Of a DNA stretch of 64,000 bases, positions 7,462 through 17,882 are shown one piece after another. The stretch is from Shewanella fodinae (GTDB taxonomy: Bacteria > Pseudomonadota > Gammaproteobacteria > Enterobacterales > Shewanellaceae). Numbering within the stretch: the first letter of the stretch is position 1; the number at the start of each line of letters is the position of its first letter. Below the pieces are notes generated by a model, which saw only the letters and a program-made list of their open reading frames with translations, was not told the DNA's origin and did no database searches. The position numbers and the translations under genes are program-made. The stretch is taken from NCBI RefSeq assembly GCF_014651955.1, contig NZ_BMXW01000012.1, positions 59,380 to 123,379 on the forward strand, written 5' to 3'.

Positions 7462-9492
7462 TTATTGTGGCCCTGGTGGAGCAAATTTTGCCATCCACTC
7501 CTGCACTTGATGGTACCAATAGATGGAGTTATTGGGTTTCAGTATCCAATGATTTTCGTCCGGGAAATACAGCATACGTGATTCTACGCCACGGCTTTGT
7601 AGGGTGCGAAACAGCTCAAATCCCTGCCCAACTGGCACGCGAAGATCCAGTTGCCCATGGCTGACTAATGTTGGGGTATTGAAGTTAGCTGCAAAGTAAT
7701 GAGGCGAGATAGTTTGGTACAACGCTGGGTTGTCCCAGTAGTTGCCAAAGCGGGTGCTGTGTACGGCAAAGTCTGATGCCATTTGTGAATACATATCGTA
7801 CACCGCCGCATGGATTAGCAACGCCTTGAATGGCTGTTGTGGCGTGCCAAGTATGATAGAACTTAGGTATCCCCCGTAACTGCCACCTCCAGCAACCATA
7901 CGTTCACTGTCTATCCAGGGTTGATTTTTAAACCAGTCGGCAGCTTTCAGCACGTCTTCCAATGATTTGCTTTTCCAGTCCGGGTTGATGGCATCGGCAT
8001 AGGCCTGACCAAAACCACTGGAACCATGGAAATTAGGCCAAGCAGTGACATAACCCCAAGAAGCGAATGTCTGGGCATTCCAGCGAAAGTGAAAACCATC
8101 GCCAATGGCATTGTGCGGCCCACCATGGATCAACAGAAACAACGGATACTTTTTACTGCGATCAAATCCAGGCGGGTAATGCACCCACATCTGAATATCA
8201 TCCCCGTTGTAGCCCTTATAGGTGACGGATTCGTAGCTACCAAGCCGCACATCGCGCAATACGTCATCGTTGAACTTATCCAGACGTGACACTTTGCCAT
8301 TTTGGGGATTAATACTGACTAACTGTGGTGGTTGCAGGAAACTTTCATTGCTGGCGACCAACAGTCCTGTGTCACTCACTGACGGTAGGCTGAAATTGGT
8401 GTCATGTGTAACAGCACGGTGCTGACCGCTTTGGGCATCAATGTAGTAGATACGATTGGTCGCGGCATCATCTATGCTGGCGTAAAAGCCTTTGCTGTCA
8501 GGTGTCCAGCGCCAGTTATTGATGGAGCGATCCCAGTTGTCGCAGAGACTGCGCAGTTTGCGGCTACTAAGATCCAACAACACCAGTCGTGCGATATCTG
8601 CATAAAATCCGGGGATATGTTGTTGGTTAAAGGCCAGTGTCTTTCCGTTCGGGCTGAACTGTGGAACGTCATCGGCCGCGGGGTTATCCGGGGTGATATT
8701 TTCGGCGTTGTTGCTACCAATTGCCGCCAGAAACAGGTCCAAGTTGGGATCGACGCGGTTAGCCGAGCCATAGCTGGAAAATGCAATCCATTTTTCGTCA
8801 GCTGAAATGTCGTAGCTGCTGCGTCCTTGGTTAGAACGGAACAACTCATGGCCTAATGGCTGGGTAATCGCAGTAACTTCGCCCCCATCTGCCGGGATCC
8901 GAAATACATGAGCCTCACGGCGTTCGTCCAGCCAGTGATCAAAATAGGCATAGGGCAAGGCATTCCATTGATGGGCACTGACTTTATTGTCTTTGTCAGC
9001 TTTCAGCTGTTCTTTCATCTGTTCCCAGTTTTTACCGGGAAAAACATGGCTGATGAAATACAGATGCTTGCCGACCCACTTGAGACCTGAAACGCCGCTG
9101 GGGACATCACTCAGCCGCTGCGCTTCACCTGGCAGGTTCAGCGGTAATAGGTATATCTGACCCGCTTCGTCGTCGTTGCGCTTGCTAATAAATGCCAGTG
9201 TGCTGCCATCAGGTGAAAATACCGGCTCACTGACTTTCATTCCGGCGATAGTTAATGGTCGTTGTTGGTTGCCATTCGGTGCAAACCACCATAACTGGGT
9301 CGAACTTTTATCGGTTTTAACATCGTACTCGGTGACCGGGGCAATGATGTGATTGCCGGCCGGGGCCACCACCGGTGTACCAATTCGTTTAAGCTGCCAT
9401 AGGACTTCTGCCGATAACGGTTTATTGGCTTCGGCCAGTGCTGACGTCATTGGTTGCAGTAGACAGAGTAGAATTAACGCTGTTTTTTTCAC
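7462..9492 (-). CDS. Exported S9 family prolyl oligopeptidase/dipeptidyl peptidase
   Basis: A 676-residue serine peptidase with a signal peptide (MKKTALILLCLLQPMTSALA). The first half is a beta-propeller of repeated WD/TolB-like blades (for example EPVFSPDGSTLAFISK). The second half is an alpha/beta hydrolase with nucleophile Ser538 in GGGSYGG, Asp616 in HGQLDLR and His648 in DENHW. This matches the S9C acylaminoacyl/dipeptidyl peptidase group that trims short peptides in the periplasm. Translation starts at a GTG preceded by AAGGAGCCTGCGA. The gene stands alone, with an MFS transporter gene downstream of an unrelated promoter region. Confidence 0.92.
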   Translation of the reverse strand: MKKTALILLCLLQPMTSALAEANKPLSAEVLWQLKRIGTPVVAPAGNHIIAPVTEYDVKTDKSSTQLWWFAPNGNQQRPLTIAGMKVSEPVFSPDGSTLAFISKRNDDEAGQIYLLPLNLPGEAQRLSDVPSGVSGLKWVGKHLYFISHVFPGKNWEQMKEQLKADKDNKVSAHQWNALPYAYFDHWLDERREAHVFRIPADGGEVTAITQPLGHELFRSNQGRSSYDISADEKWIAFSSYGSANRVDPNLDLFLAAIGSNNAENITPDNPAADDVPQFSPNGKTLAFNQQHIPGFYADIARLVLLDLSSRKLRSLCDNWDRSINNWRWTPDSKGFYASIDDAATNRIYYIDAQSGQHRAVTHDTNFSLPSVSDTGLLVASNESFLQPPQLVSINPQNGKVSRLDKFNDDVLRDVRLGSYESVTYKGYNGDDIQMWVHYPPGFDRSKKYPLFLLIHGGPHNAIGDGFHFRWNAQTFASWGYVTAWPNFHGSSGFGQAYADAINPDWKSKSLEDVLKAADWFKNQPWIDSERMVAGGGSYGGYLSSIILGTPQQPFKALLIHAAVYDMYSQMASDFAVHSTRFGNYWDNPALYQTISPHYFAANFNTPTLVSHGQLDLRVPVGQGFELFRTLQSRGVESRMLYFPDENHWILKPNNSIYWYHQVQEWMAKFAPPGPQ

Positions 9493-9621
9493 TCGCAGGC
9501 TCCTTGGAATAATGAGTGGCAGCGTAACTGCCAGTGATTTCCGGTGTTAACTATAGTTGCGAATGTTGAAAATAAACTGAGCGGATAGTACGGAGAGTAA
9601 CTCGCCGCATGCTGATATCAA

Positions 9622-10893
9622 TCAGTCGGCGCGAGGAGTCTTCGATACGGGCTTGTCGAAACGGCTGAAATCTGGGCGCGGTAAGCTATCCAAGATGCGG
9701 TAAAGTGCAATAACCAATACAGTTAGCAACGCGGCGGTGGCGAACAGTGCGGGTCCGCCCCAATGGTCAAGAATAATCCCGCCCCCTAAGGGCGCGAGTG
9801 CAAAGCCAAAATCATAGGCTGACGCCGCGCCGAAATACGCGCCGCGCAGATGATCCGGTGCCAGTCTGTCGATATGCACATTCATAGTAGGAAATAGAAT
9901 GGTTTCACCCAAACTGAGTACCACTATGGCACCAATCCAGCCCCAGAATAGTTCAATGGGATTCAGTGCCAGCCATAGTTGCGATATCAGCAATAACAGT
10001 AAACCCATTTGAATGCGTCGTGTTAGTGGATAACCTGCCAACAATTTCAGTAACAGAAACTGCGATGAGATGATCACGCAGGCGTTGGTAAAGATAATAC
10101 TGGATATCAACGACAAAAGTTCAGGCGCTTGCGCTCGGGTCAGGTATTGGATCAGTGAACTGTCGGTCTGAGCATAAATAAACATGCAGAGAATATTGGC
10201 AAGGATCAGACACTGTAGCAGTTTGTCCGCCAATAGTACTTTTAGCGTCATGGCCACACCGTAACGGGCGGGCGGTGGTGTATCATCGACCTGCGTCGGG
10301 TGTTTTGGTGGCTGATGTTGAAAGCCCCAATGCAACATCAACATCAACAAGGCAAAGGCCGCCGCTGTGATATAAAAACTGGATTGTTGCCCGGTCAATC
10401 CCATCCAAACACCTGCGATGGGGCCTACGGCACACCCGGCATTGACCATAAAATATAATGCTTGCATTGCCAGTTCACGGGTCTGTGGCTCGGCAATAAT
10501 GTCACCTATGGTCGTAGCCGTCAGTGGCCGCCAAAGCGAGGTCGCAACGGCACAAAGTGTCATCACTACCACATAGCCACTGACCGAATTGACCTGCGCC
10601 AACAGTGAAAATGAGATGATGTACAACCCGCCAGCAACATACATCAGCGTACGGCGACCAAAGTGATCTGAGAGCGCGCTGCCGATAAAACTGGTGAATA
10701 CGGCAATTACTGCGGCATTGGACAACACCAAGCCTACCTGCGTCGCCGTCAGCGCAAATTTTTCATATAGGATCACCGCGAGAAACGGCCACACCATGAA
10801 GTAGCTGCCACGGGTAAAGAAAGACCCCAGCAGCAGTATCCACATCAGTGGCGGAAATTGCCGGATGCGGGCCAGAGAAATATCACTGTACAC
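9622..10893 (-). CDS. Major facilitator superfamily transporter
   Basis: A 423-residue protein with about twelve hydrophobic helices. The loop between helices 2 and 3 carries the MFS motif A-like sequence GSALSDHFGRRTLMYVAG, the hallmark of proton-driven antiporters. A central cytoplasmic linker with prolines (HQPPKHPTQVDDTPPPARYG) divides the two six-helix halves. The overall form resembles multidrug efflux proteins of the MdtH type, but the substrate cannot be told. The start used is a GTG with only a weak ribosome site; an internal Met at residue 17, directly before the first helix, is possible. No neighbour gives functional context. Confidence 0.85.
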   Translation of the reverse strand: MYSDISLARIRQFPPLMWILLLGSFFTRGSYFMVWPFLAVILYEKFALTATQVGLVLSNAAVIAVFTSFIGSALSDHFGRRTLMYVAGGLYIISFSLLAQVNSVSGYVVVMTLCAVATSLWRPLTATTIGDIIAEPQTRELAMQALYFMVNAGCAVGPIAGVWMGLTGQQSSFYITAAAFALLMLMLHWGFQHQPPKHPTQVDDTPPPARYGVAMTLKVLLADKLLQCLILANILCMFIYAQTDSSLIQYLTRAQAPELLSLISSIIFTNACVIISSQFLLLKLLAGYPLTRRIQMGLLLLLISQLWLALNPIELFWGWIGAIVVLSLGETILFPTMNVHIDRLAPDHLRGAYFGAASAYDFGFALAPLGGGIILDHWGGPALFATAALLTVLVIALYRILDSLPRPDFSRFDKPVSKTPRAD

Positions 10894-11239
10894 CTGAGTT
10901 GCTTTAACCTGAAATGTTAATGAAATGAGTAGATTTAGGATTGTAGCGATCTGGCGTAATTTTAGATAGTCAGTCGAAAGCTTTTCATCCCATCACCCGC
11001 AATTAGGCTGCGGAGGTAAGTTCTTTTTGCTATTGTCGGCACTTTTCTGTGTGCAGACATCGATACAGCTGTATTTCCCAAACGATAGTTTTCAGCAGTA
11101 ACAATTTTACGAGTGTGACGAGATATTTCCCTAGCGTTAATTGTTACTTAATTTTTGCACCTTAGTTTGGCGAGTTTGACTCTCAGCACAGCATAGGATT
11201 AGGTCTGCCGTGCTATTTATGGATAACACAAGGAACGCG
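10894..11239. other. Divergent intergenic region before the PAP2-dgkA operon
   Basis: This gap separates the MFS gene (minus) from the PAP2 gene (plus). It holds a 9-base inverted repeat GTAACAATT (11098-11106) / AATTGTTAC (11139-11147) and the PmrA-like box described separately. No coding sequence is credible here apart from an in-frame upstream extension of the PAP2 gene. Confidence 0.5.
11136..11152 (+). promoter_or_regulatory. PmrA-like box upstream of PAP2-dgkA
   Basis: GTTAAT, five bases, then CTTAAT. The PmrA consensus is two YTTAAK hexamers separated by five bases; the first copy has one mismatch and the second is exact. The site lies 88 bases before the PAP2 start. The site overlaps the right arm of the GTAACAATT inverted repeat. 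Assignment is by pattern only. Confidence 0.4.
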
Positions 11240-11782
11240 ATGAAACCTTTTCAATCACTGTTTACCGCCGCACTGCTGGGTGGTGCTATGATGTACAACG
11301 TTAGTGCTCAGGCCGCTAGCACTATTGAAATATCCGGTGATGCTGGTTTGGTGCTGGTGCCAGCGCTGGCTTGGGGAATGAGCGAATGGTGGAATGATGA
11401 TGAAGGCCAGCAGCAGTTTTACTGGTCAATGGGCAGCACTTTACTGACGACCGAACTGTTGAAGTACACCATCCATGAACGGCGGCCGGACGGTGACGGT
11501 AATGATAGCTTTCCTTCGGCCCATACCTCGTTGACCTTTTCGGCGGCCACCTATATCCAGCAGCGTTATGGTTGGAAAAGCGCACTGCCATTTTATGCGG
11601 CCGCCAGTTATGTTGGTTGGACTCGCGTGCAATCAGAGCGTCATCACACCAAAGATGTACTCGCTGGGGCGCTGATAGGTTATCTTAATGCCCGTTATTT
11701 TACTGAGCCTTATCATGGTGTGCAGGTTTCTGCTTATGCGGAAGGCGGGAGTATCGGCTTGAACTTGCATATGGCATTCTAG
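11240..11782 (+). CDS. PAP2-family membrane-associated/periplasmic phosphatase
   Basis: A 180-residue exported protein of the PAP2 acid phosphatase superfamily. The N-terminal segment MKPFQSLFTAALLGGAMMY looks like a signal peptide. The three phosphatase motifs are present: KYTIHERRP, FPSAH (the usual PSGH with Ala), and SERHHTKDV with the catalytic histidines. Substrates in the family are lipid phosphates and pyrophosphates. A longer frame begins at 11210, but AAGGAACGCG precedes the ATG at 11240. It is followed 27 bases later by dgkA, so the pair may handle lipid phosphate recycling at the envelope; an upstream PmrA-like box supports a link to lipid A modification (inference). Confidence 0.88.
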   Translation: MKPFQSLFTAALLGGAMMYNVSAQAASTIEISGDAGLVLVPALAWGMSEWWNDDEGQQQFYWSMGSTLLTTELLKYTIHERRPDGDGNDSFPSAHTSLTFSAATYIQQRYGWKSALPFYAAASYVGWTRVQSERHHTKDVLAGALIGYLNARYFTEPYHGVQVSAYAEGGSIGLNLHMAF

Positions 11783-11809
11783 AGCGATAGTTTTTTGTCG
11801 GAACTTTGC

Positions 11810-12160
11810 GTGAAAAATCAGTCTTTCATCAAGAAATTAACATACGCTGTTGATGGTTTTTTCTATGCGGTAAAGCAAGAGCATAATATGCGCCGTCATC
11901 TGGCGGCGGCGCTATTGGTGGTGTTGGTGTTTGCCTGGTTGCAGCCTGCAGCGCTATGGTGGGCGCTTATTGTGCTGTGTATTGCGCTGGTGTGGGCGGC
12001 AGAACTGATTAACTCGGCACTAGAAGGCTTGATCGATCATTTACACCCTCAGATCCATCTGCAAATAAAACATGTGAAAGACATGCTAGCCGCGATGGTG
12101 CTGGTGTTCAGTGTGGCAGCTGTGATCGTTGGTCTGCTAGCATTATACTCCTGCCTATAG
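11810..12160 (+). CDS. dgkA: Diacylglycerol kinase (DgkA family)
   Basis: A small integral membrane kinase with three transmembrane helices that phosphorylates diacylglycerol to phosphatidic acid. The diagnostic segment WAAELINSALEGLIDHL contains the conserved Glu and Asn, and KHVKDMLAAMVLV holds the conserved Lys-Asp of the third helix. The length of about 116 residues is normal. The start is uncertain: GTG at 11810 has GGAACTTTGC before it, while a TTG at 11795 would add five residues. It follows the PAP2 phosphatase closely in one operon. Diacylglycerol is released when phosphoethanolamine is moved from phospholipid to glycan or lipid A, which fits the PmrA-like box upstream. Confidence 0.9.
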   Translation: MKNQSFIKKLTYAVDGFFYAVKQEHNMRRHLAAALLVVLVFAWLQPAALWWALIVLCIALVWAAELINSALEGLIDHLHPQIHLQIKHVKDMLAAMVLVFSVAAVIVGLLALYSCL

Positions 12161-12268
12161 CCTAACTTTCTGTTACTGTTTATTAGCAACTGCTATGAAA
12201 CATCTCATTGAAGCGTTGCCATTATTGCGTTAGCTTGTCATGGTCGTTGTTATCATAAGGATATAGCT

Positions 12269-13423
12269 GTGCAAGGTTGCATTGATGCGTTTTCATTGTT
12301 AAATCATTCGTTTTTTTCTCCTCGTAAAACCTTTTACTGCGGTCTTTTAGCGGCGGCAGTTGCTGTGTCTTCTCCGGTGTTTGCTGACAGTAATAGTGAT
12401 AAGTTTCATGTGGCCTATCAAGCATATCAGTCAGCGGTTGACGCTAAGGATAACCAGCAGATCCTGTTGATGGCAGCGCAGGTTTATAAGCTGGGTGAAT
12501 CCGTTTACGCCAAAGACAGCGCCGATTTTGCCGCACTCACCATGAATTGGGCACGAGCACTGAGCCACAATACCTCACGAACGTTTGCGCGGGATAACGA
12601 TAAGCGTCAACAGGCCAATGCCTTGTATCAACAGGCGCTAAAGATCTACCAACACCTTTATGGTGACGACTCGGTGCAGTTAATTGACGCTCTGCTAGGA
12701 ATGGCTGCAACCGAACAAAGTCCGGCTCATGCTGACAGTGTGTATCGTAACGCCATCGATATTGCTGAAGATAATCATGATCAACTGTTAGCAGCCAGCA
12801 TCAAGATGACAGCGTTTCATGATCTTTATGGTTCCAGTGCCTATACCCGTAGCGTGCGTGATTATGCATTTGAGGCCTACGATGTATTTAAGGAAAAATT
12901 AGCGGTTGATGCTGTCAGCCGCGTTGAAACTGAATTTGAAGTTGCCAAAATATATTTTATTGAAAGGAAGTACGCGGCGGCAGAACCACTCTTTCTGGAC
13001 GTCGTTAAGCAGTTTTCAGTACTGAAATATTCCCACCCTTACGCGCTTTCGGCGCATGCGATGTTAGTCAGGCTCTATCAACAGCAAAATAATCCTGATA
13101 AAGCTACAGAGCACTGCCAGGCGATTGGCCGTATGACACCGTGGAAAGAGAACCAAGAGCAAACGCCATTGTTTAGAGTCCCACCTGAATACCCGCGTAC
13201 GGCGGCCAAAAGGTTGCAAGATGGCTGGGTGCAACTGGAATTTACTATCGACAAGGACGGTTTTGTTAAAGATCCTAAGGTGTTGCAATGGGAAGGCAGC
13301 AAAGCATTTGAAGCCAGCAGCATCAAAGCACTGGAGCGCTGGCGATATGCGCCTAAATTTGAGAACGGTGAACCAGTAGCCGCGACCAGTCGCGTCCAGC
13401 TAGACTACAAGATTAACCGCTAA
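12269..13423 (+). CDS. Periplasmic TonB C-terminal domain protein with TPR-like repeats
   Basis: The 384-residue protein starts at a GTG with CATAAGGATATAGCT before it. Residues about 22-40 form a signal peptide ending at VFA-DS. The middle, about 40-280, is helical with tetratricopeptide-like segments (for example DFAALTMNWARAL, AAEPLFLDVVKQF). The last 85 residues form a TonB C-terminal domain, with PEYPRTAAKRLQDGWVQLEF and the ALERWRYAP motif. Classic TonB has an uncleaved N-terminal anchor that contacts ExbB/ExbD; here the helix looks cleavable and no ExbBD genes are nearby, so an energy-transducing role is doubtful. The gene appears monocistronic. Function is unknown. Confidence 0.82.
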   Translation: MQGCIDAFSLLNHSFFSPRKTFYCGLLAAAVAVSSPVFADSNSDKFHVAYQAYQSAVDAKDNQQILLMAAQVYKLGESVYAKDSADFAALTMNWARALSHNTSRTFARDNDKRQQANALYQQALKIYQHLYGDDSVQLIDALLGMAATEQSPAHADSVYRNAIDIAEDNHDQLLAASIKMTAFHDLYGSSAYTRSVRDYAFEAYDVFKEKLAVDAVSRVETEFEVAKIYFIERKYAAAEPLFLDVVKQFSVLKYSHPYALSAHAMLVRLYQQQNNPDKATEHCQAIGRMTPWKENQEQTPLFRVPPEYPRTAAKRLQDGWVQLEFTIDKDGFVKDPKVLQWEGSKAFEASSIKALERWRYAPKFENGEPVAATSRVQLDYKINR

Positions 13424-13562
13424 CGGCAAGGTAGTAATAGGATTCAGTTGAAATAGTATGTTGTGAGTAAAAAAGTTGTAGCGACTTGATATACCAGTGC
13501 AAACACTTGTGTTGATACATTACTTGGTATAACACCAAAATACATGAAATATGGGAATGGAT

Positions 13563-13883
13563 ATGAAAAAGTCATGGATGATAAGTGTGGCGATTATTAG
13601 TGTATTTATGACAGCAGCTTGCTCTACGGTGTATTCCATTTCTAACGGCGAAGCCGCACCTTATTCTGGAACTGCTCAGAATATTCAAGCAATTAAGGCT
13701 GCTAGTGGTGAACACAGCCGCTGTGGTTTACCGAATTGCAATGGTAACTGGGAATTGTATGGGTATTTAGCAATGGCTGACTTTCTTCCTAGCATGATTA
13801 TCGATACGTTGCTGTTACCCGTCACACTGACAGCGGATTCCGTGGGGGAAAGAGCCCCGTCAAAAGACAGTGCTCAGCGTTAA
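13563..13883 (+). CDS. YceK/YidQ-family (DUF1375) lipoprotein
   Basis: A 106-residue lipoprotein. The signal sequence ends in the lipobox TAAC, with Cys19 the predicted lipidated residue. The mature part includes YSGTAQNIQAI and a C-terminal stretch MADFLPSMIIDTLLLPVTLT, the pattern of the YceK/YidQ family, in which the ending DxLxLPxTL is conserved. Residues Cys52 and Cys56 (RCGLPNC) may form a disulfide. An ATG also occurs at 13551; the one at 13563 directly before the lysines is the better start. Family function is not known. Confidence 0.8.
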   Translation: MKKSWMISVAIISVFMTAACSTVYSISNGEAAPYSGTAQNIQAIKAASGEHSRCGLPNCNGNWELYGYLAMADFLPSMIIDTLLLPVTLTADSVGERAPSKDSAQR

Positions 13884-13957
13884 TCAATTTGTTATGACAC
13901 AACGGATTTGTCACTCTTCAGGCATACATAAATGATATTTGTGACTGTCCGCTGACA

Positions 13958-13991
13958 AACAAAGAAGGCACCTGTGGACGCCTTCTTTGTT
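13958..13991. terminator. Bidirectional terminator between lipoprotein and metH
   Basis: AACAAAGAAGGC pairs perfectly over 12 bases with GCCTTCTTTGTT around a ten-base loop, between two convergent genes. Confidence 0.8.
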
Positions 13992-14025
13992 GTTGATAGA
14001 CGGCAACTATTTGCGTTGCCGCCGA

Positions 14026-17000
14026 TTACTCTGGGTCATAATCCAGCACAGGTGCCAGCCATTTTTCCACTTCTGCGATTGTCATGCCCTTGCGCTGGGC
14101 GTAATCCGCTACCTGATCGCGACCAATATTGGTGACGCCAAAATAGCGTGACTGCGGATTGGCAAAATACCAGCCGGAAACGGCTGCGGTTGGATACATG
14201 GCATAGCTTTCAGTGAGTCGGAGATCAATCCGTTGATCCGGTTGCAGCAACTGCCACAACAAGCCTTTTTCAGTGTGATCAGGGCAAGCGGGGTAGCCGG
14301 GGGCAGGGCGAATGCCTTTGTATTTTTCGCGGATCAACGCATCGTTATTGAGGTCTTCATCGGCGGCATAGCCCCAAAACTCCTTACGCACCTTTTCATG
14401 CAGGCGTTCAGCAAAGGCTTCAGCCAGTCGGTCTGCCAGACATTTCAGCATGATAGCGCTGTAGTCATCGTGGGCCGCTTCAAATTTTGCCAAGTGTTTC
14501 TCAATACCGTGACCCGCAGTGACCGCAAAGGCACCCATATAGTCGGCAACACCGCTGTCTTTGGGGGCAACAAAATCTGCTAGACAGAAGTTATGATTAC
14601 CCACACGTTCTAGCTGCATGCGTAAGTGATGGGTGGTCAGCAAAGTTTGTTGACGCGCTTCACTGTCGTACAGTTCGATATCGTCATCGTTGATGGTATT
14701 GGCCGGGAATAAGCCAAATACTGCTTTGGCGGTGAGCCATTTTTCATCAATGATTTTATGCAACATAGCTTTGCCATCGGCATATACCTTACGGGCTTCT
14801 TCCCCCACCACCATATCATCTAGAATCTCCGGGAAGTGGCCGTGTAGCTCCCAAGCGCGGAAAAATGGTGTCCAGTCGATGCGCTCGACCAGATCTTCCA
14901 ATGGATAATCCTCAAATACCTGAATGCCCAATTGCTTTGGCTTCACTGGTGGATTGGCCTGCCAGTCGTGCTGCACTTTGTTGTCGCGGGCGGCTTGCAA
15001 TGGCACCAGCGTTTTGCGCTTGGTCTGTGCTAGGCGTTTCTCGCGCATCACTTCGTATTCGGTATAGATATCCGCGATGGTCTTAGCGCGGGTGTCATCG
15101 TTGATGAGTTTGCTGACCATTGGCACGGCGCGGGAGGCATCTGGAATGTAGATGGCTCCATGTGGGTAGTGCGGGGCAATCTTCACCGCCGTGTGAATTT
15201 TTGAGGTAGTTGCACCACCGATGATCGCCGGAATGGTCAGGCCTTCCCGGGCAAAGGTTTTGACGTTATGTACCATCTCATCCAGACTGGGGGTAATAAG
15301 CCCAGACATACCGATAATATCGACCTGCTCTTTACGGGCGGTTTCGATTATCTGTTCTACTGGCACCATCACGCCGAGGTCTATTACCTCGTAACCGTTA
15401 CAGGCCAGTACCACGCCGACGATATTTTTACCTATGTCGTGCACATCTCCTTTAACGGTGACCATCAAGACTTTACCGTTGCTGGAGCCTTGCACTTTTT
15501 CTGCTTCAATGAACGGATTCAGGTAGGCTACCGCTTTTTTCATCACCCGCGCCGATTTCACCACTTGCGGCAGGAACATCTTGCCGGCACCAAACAGATC
15601 GCCGACCACATTCATGCCATCCATCAGCGGCCCTTCGATCACATCGAGCGGACGAGTCGCGGCCAAGCGGGCTGCTTCGGTGTCTTCATCGATAAATTCA
15701 GTAATGCCTTTGACCAACGCATGTTCCAGCCGTTTGTTCACTGGCCAGTGCCGCCACGCCTGATCTTCCTGTTTGCCAACACCGCTTTGGCCGCCACGGA
15801 ATTTTTCGGCAATATCCAACAGCTGTTCGGTATTGCTGGAGCCAGCAACTGGGCATGGCAGGTTCAATACTACCGCTTCGACGCGCTGCTTCAGAATGGG
15901 GTCGATATCGTCGTAAATTGCCAACTGCCCGGCGTTGACGATGCCCATATCCATGCCCGCCTTGATGGCGTGATACAGGAATACCGCATGAATCGCTTCG
16001 CGCACCGGGTTGTTGCCGCGGAATGAGAAGGAGACGTTAGACACCCCACCAGATACCATGGCGTGCGGCAAGGTAGCCTTGATATCTTTCACGGCATTGA
16101 TGAAGTCCACCGCGTAGTTGTCGTGTTCTTCAATGCCGGTGGCGATGGCAAAAATATTTGGGTCGAAAATAATATCTTCTGGCGGAAAGCCTACCTTATC
16201 GACCAATATGCGGTAGGCGCGGGTACAGATATTGATTTTGCGTGCGTGGGTATCGGCTTGGCCCTGTTCATCGAACGCCATAATGATTGCCGCGGCACCA
16301 TAACGTTTTACCAGTTGTGCATGTTCGATGAACGTTGCTTCGCCCTCTTTCAGCGAGATAGAGTTGACGATGCCTTTTCCCTGAATGCACTTTAATCCGG
16401 CTTCAATCACTTCCCATTTGGAGGAGTCGATCATCACTGGCACTTTGCTGATGTCGGGTTCAGAGGCGATAAGATTGAGAAACTTCTGCATCATCTCCAC
16501 GCCGTCCAGCATGCCTTCATCCATGTTGACGTCGATGATCTGCGCGCCGCTTTCTACCTGTTCGCGAGCCACATCAAGCGCGGTTTCAAATTGTCCCTCT
16601 TTAATCAACCGCAAGAATTTAGCAGAGCCGGTGACGTTGGTGCGCTCTCCCACGTTAACAAACAGACTGTTGGTGTCTATGGTCAGCGGTTCCAGCCCGG
16701 CAAGACGGCAAGCAACGGGCAATTCGGGTAACTGCCGGGGTTGATGCTGACTGACGGCTTCACGGATGGCTTTAATGTGCGCCGGAGTTGTCCCACAGCA
16801 ACCACCGACTAAGTTAACCAGCCCTTCTTTGGCCCACTGACCTATGACTTCGGCCATCTGCGCAGGGGTTTCATCGTAACCGCCAAATTCATTGGGCAGC
16901 CCCGCGTTGGGATGCACCGAAACAAAGGTTTCACTGATGCGGGCCAATTCTTCTACGTAGGGGCGTAATTCTTTCGGCCCAAGCGCGCAGTTGAGGCCAA

Positions 17001-17739
17001 ACGATAACGGCTTGATGTGGCGCAGTGAGTTGTAAAAAGCTTCAGTAGTCTGGCCGGTGAGGGTGCGGCCGGAGGCATCGGTAATAGTACCGGAAATCAT
17101 CACTGGCAGTCGTATGCCGAGCTTTTCAAACACTTCATCGATAGCAAACAACGCCGCCTTGGCATTGAGGGTGTCGAAGACGGTTTCCACCATCAGTATA
17201 TCCGCGCCGCCTTTGATAAGCGCTTCTGTGGCTTGTATGTAAGCAGCCACTAACTCATCGAAATGGATATTGCGAAATCCTGGATCGTTGACATCGGGGC
17301 TGATGGAACAGGTACGGTTTGTGGGGCCTAGAACCCCGGCGACATAACGGGGTATTCCAGTCGCTGCTGCCACTTCATCGGCGGCCTCTCGTGCTAGTCT
17401 GGCCGCGTGTTCGTTAATTTCGCTGACCAGCGCCTGCATGTCGTAATCCGCCATGGCGACGGTGGTAGCGTTGAAACTGTTGGTTTCAATAATATCGGCA
17501 CCGGCTTGCAGATATTGGTGGTGAATCGACTTGATGAGCTGTGGCTGAGTTAATACCAACAGATCATTATTACCTTTGACATCACAGTGCCAGTCACGGA
17601 AACGCTCGCCACGATAATCGGCTTCTTCCAACTTGAAGCTCTGGATCATGGTGCCCATCGCACCGTCGATAATCAAAATTCGTTGCGCCAGCGCATCATG
17701 AATTTGTCGGGCTGCAACGGTGGAAGAAGTGTTAATCAT
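14026..17739 (-). CDS. metH: Cobalamin-dependent methionine synthase
   Basis: The 1237-residue enzyme transfers the methyl group of methyltetrahydrofolate via cobalamin to homocysteine. Four modules are visible in order: homocysteine domain (about 20-340) with zinc ligands in [10 protein letters not shown] and GGCCGTTP; folate domain (about 360-620, [16 protein letters not shown] and [11 protein letters not shown]); cobalamin domain (about 660-900) with the DVHDIG motif whose His coordinates cobalt; and the S-adenosylmethionine-dependent reactivation domain at the end ([15 protein letters not shown]). All modules are intact. The gene is divergent from the cobalamin salvage/transport operon, and the space between them has met boxes and a CRP-like site. 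Start ATG has AAGGCTTCGA before it. Confidence 0.98.
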   Translation of the reverse strand: MINTSSTVAARQIHDALAQRILIIDGAMGTMIQSFKLEEADYRGERFRDWHCDVKGNNDLLVLTQPQLIKSIHHQYLQAGADIIETNSFNATTVAMADYDMQALVSEINEHAARLAREAADEVAAATGIPRYVAGVLGPTNRTCSISPDVNDPGFRNIHFDELVAAYIQATEALIKGGADILMVETVFDTLNAKAALFAIDEVFEKLGIRLPVMISGTITDASGRTLTGQTTEAFYNSLRHIKPLSFGLNCALGPKELRPYVEELARISETFVSVHPNAGLPNEFGGYDETPAQMAEVIGQWAKEGLVNLVGGCCGTTPAHIKAIREAVSQHQPRQLPELPVACRLAGLEPLTIDTNSLFVNVGERTNVTGSAKFLRLIKEGQFETALDVAREQVESGAQIIDVNMDEGMLDGVEMMQKFLNLIASEPDISKVPVMIDSSKWEVIEAGLKCIQGKGIVNSISLKEGEATFIEHAQLVKRYGAAAIIMAFDEQGQADTHARKINICTRAYRILVDKVGFPPEDIIFDPNIFAIATGIEEHDNYAVDFINAVKDIKATLPHAMVSGGVSNVSFSFRGNNPVREAIHAVFLYHAIKAGMDMGIVNAGQLAIYDDIDPILKQRVEAVVLNLPCPVAGSSNTEQLLDIAEKFRGGQSGVGKQEDQAWRHWPVNKRLEHALVKGITEFIDEDTEAARLAATRPLDVIEGPLMDGMNVVGDLFGAGKMFLPQVVKSARVMKKAVAYLNPFIEAEKVQGSSNGKVLMVTVKGDVHDIGKNIVGVVLACNGYEVIDLGVMVPVEQIIETARKEQVDIIGMSGLITPSLDEMVHNVKTFAREGLTIPAIIGGATTSKIHTAVKIAPHYPHGAIYIPDASRAVPMVSKLINDDTRAKTIADIYTEYEVMREKRLAQTKRKTLVPLQAARDNKVQHDWQANPPVKPKQLGIQVFEDYPLEDLVERIDWTPFFRAWELHGHFPEILDDMVVGEEARKVYADGKAMLHKIIDEKWLTAKAVFGLFPANTINDDDIELYDSEARQQTLLTTHHLRMQLERVGNHNFCLADFVAPKDSGVADYMGAFAVTAGHGIEKHLAKFEAAHDDYSAIMLKCLADRLAEAFAERLHEKVRKEFWGYAADEDLNNDALIREKYKGIRPAPGYPACPDHTEKGLLWQLLQPDQRIDLRLTESYAMYPTAAVSGWYFANPQSRYFGVTNIGRDQVADYAQRKGMTIAEVEKWLAPVLDYDPE

Positions 17740-17802
17740 TCGAAGCCTTAATTACCTATTACTAAAATAAAAATTAACAAATACAAACTTTTAAAATTGA
17801 GT

Positions 17803-17818
17803 TATGATCCAGATCACA
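17803..17818. promoter_or_regulatory. CRP-like site in the metH/cobalamin operon intergenic region
   Basis: TATGATCCAGATCACA matches the 16-base CRP core TGTGATCTAGATCACA at 14 positions. It is 64 bases before the metH start, so it could act on metH. Inference by consensus comparison. Confidence 0.5.
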
Positions 17819-17882
17819 TTACTGTGATTATGACAGTAAACGAGCATCATAGTATGGCTGCGGAATAACTACAGGGCTGTTT

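Noticed and set aside
15268..16026. Long plus-strand frame of 252 codons within metH
   Set aside because: It is the antisense shadow of a fully intact metH; its His/Phe/Tyr-rich composition is the usual result of reading a conserved gene backward.
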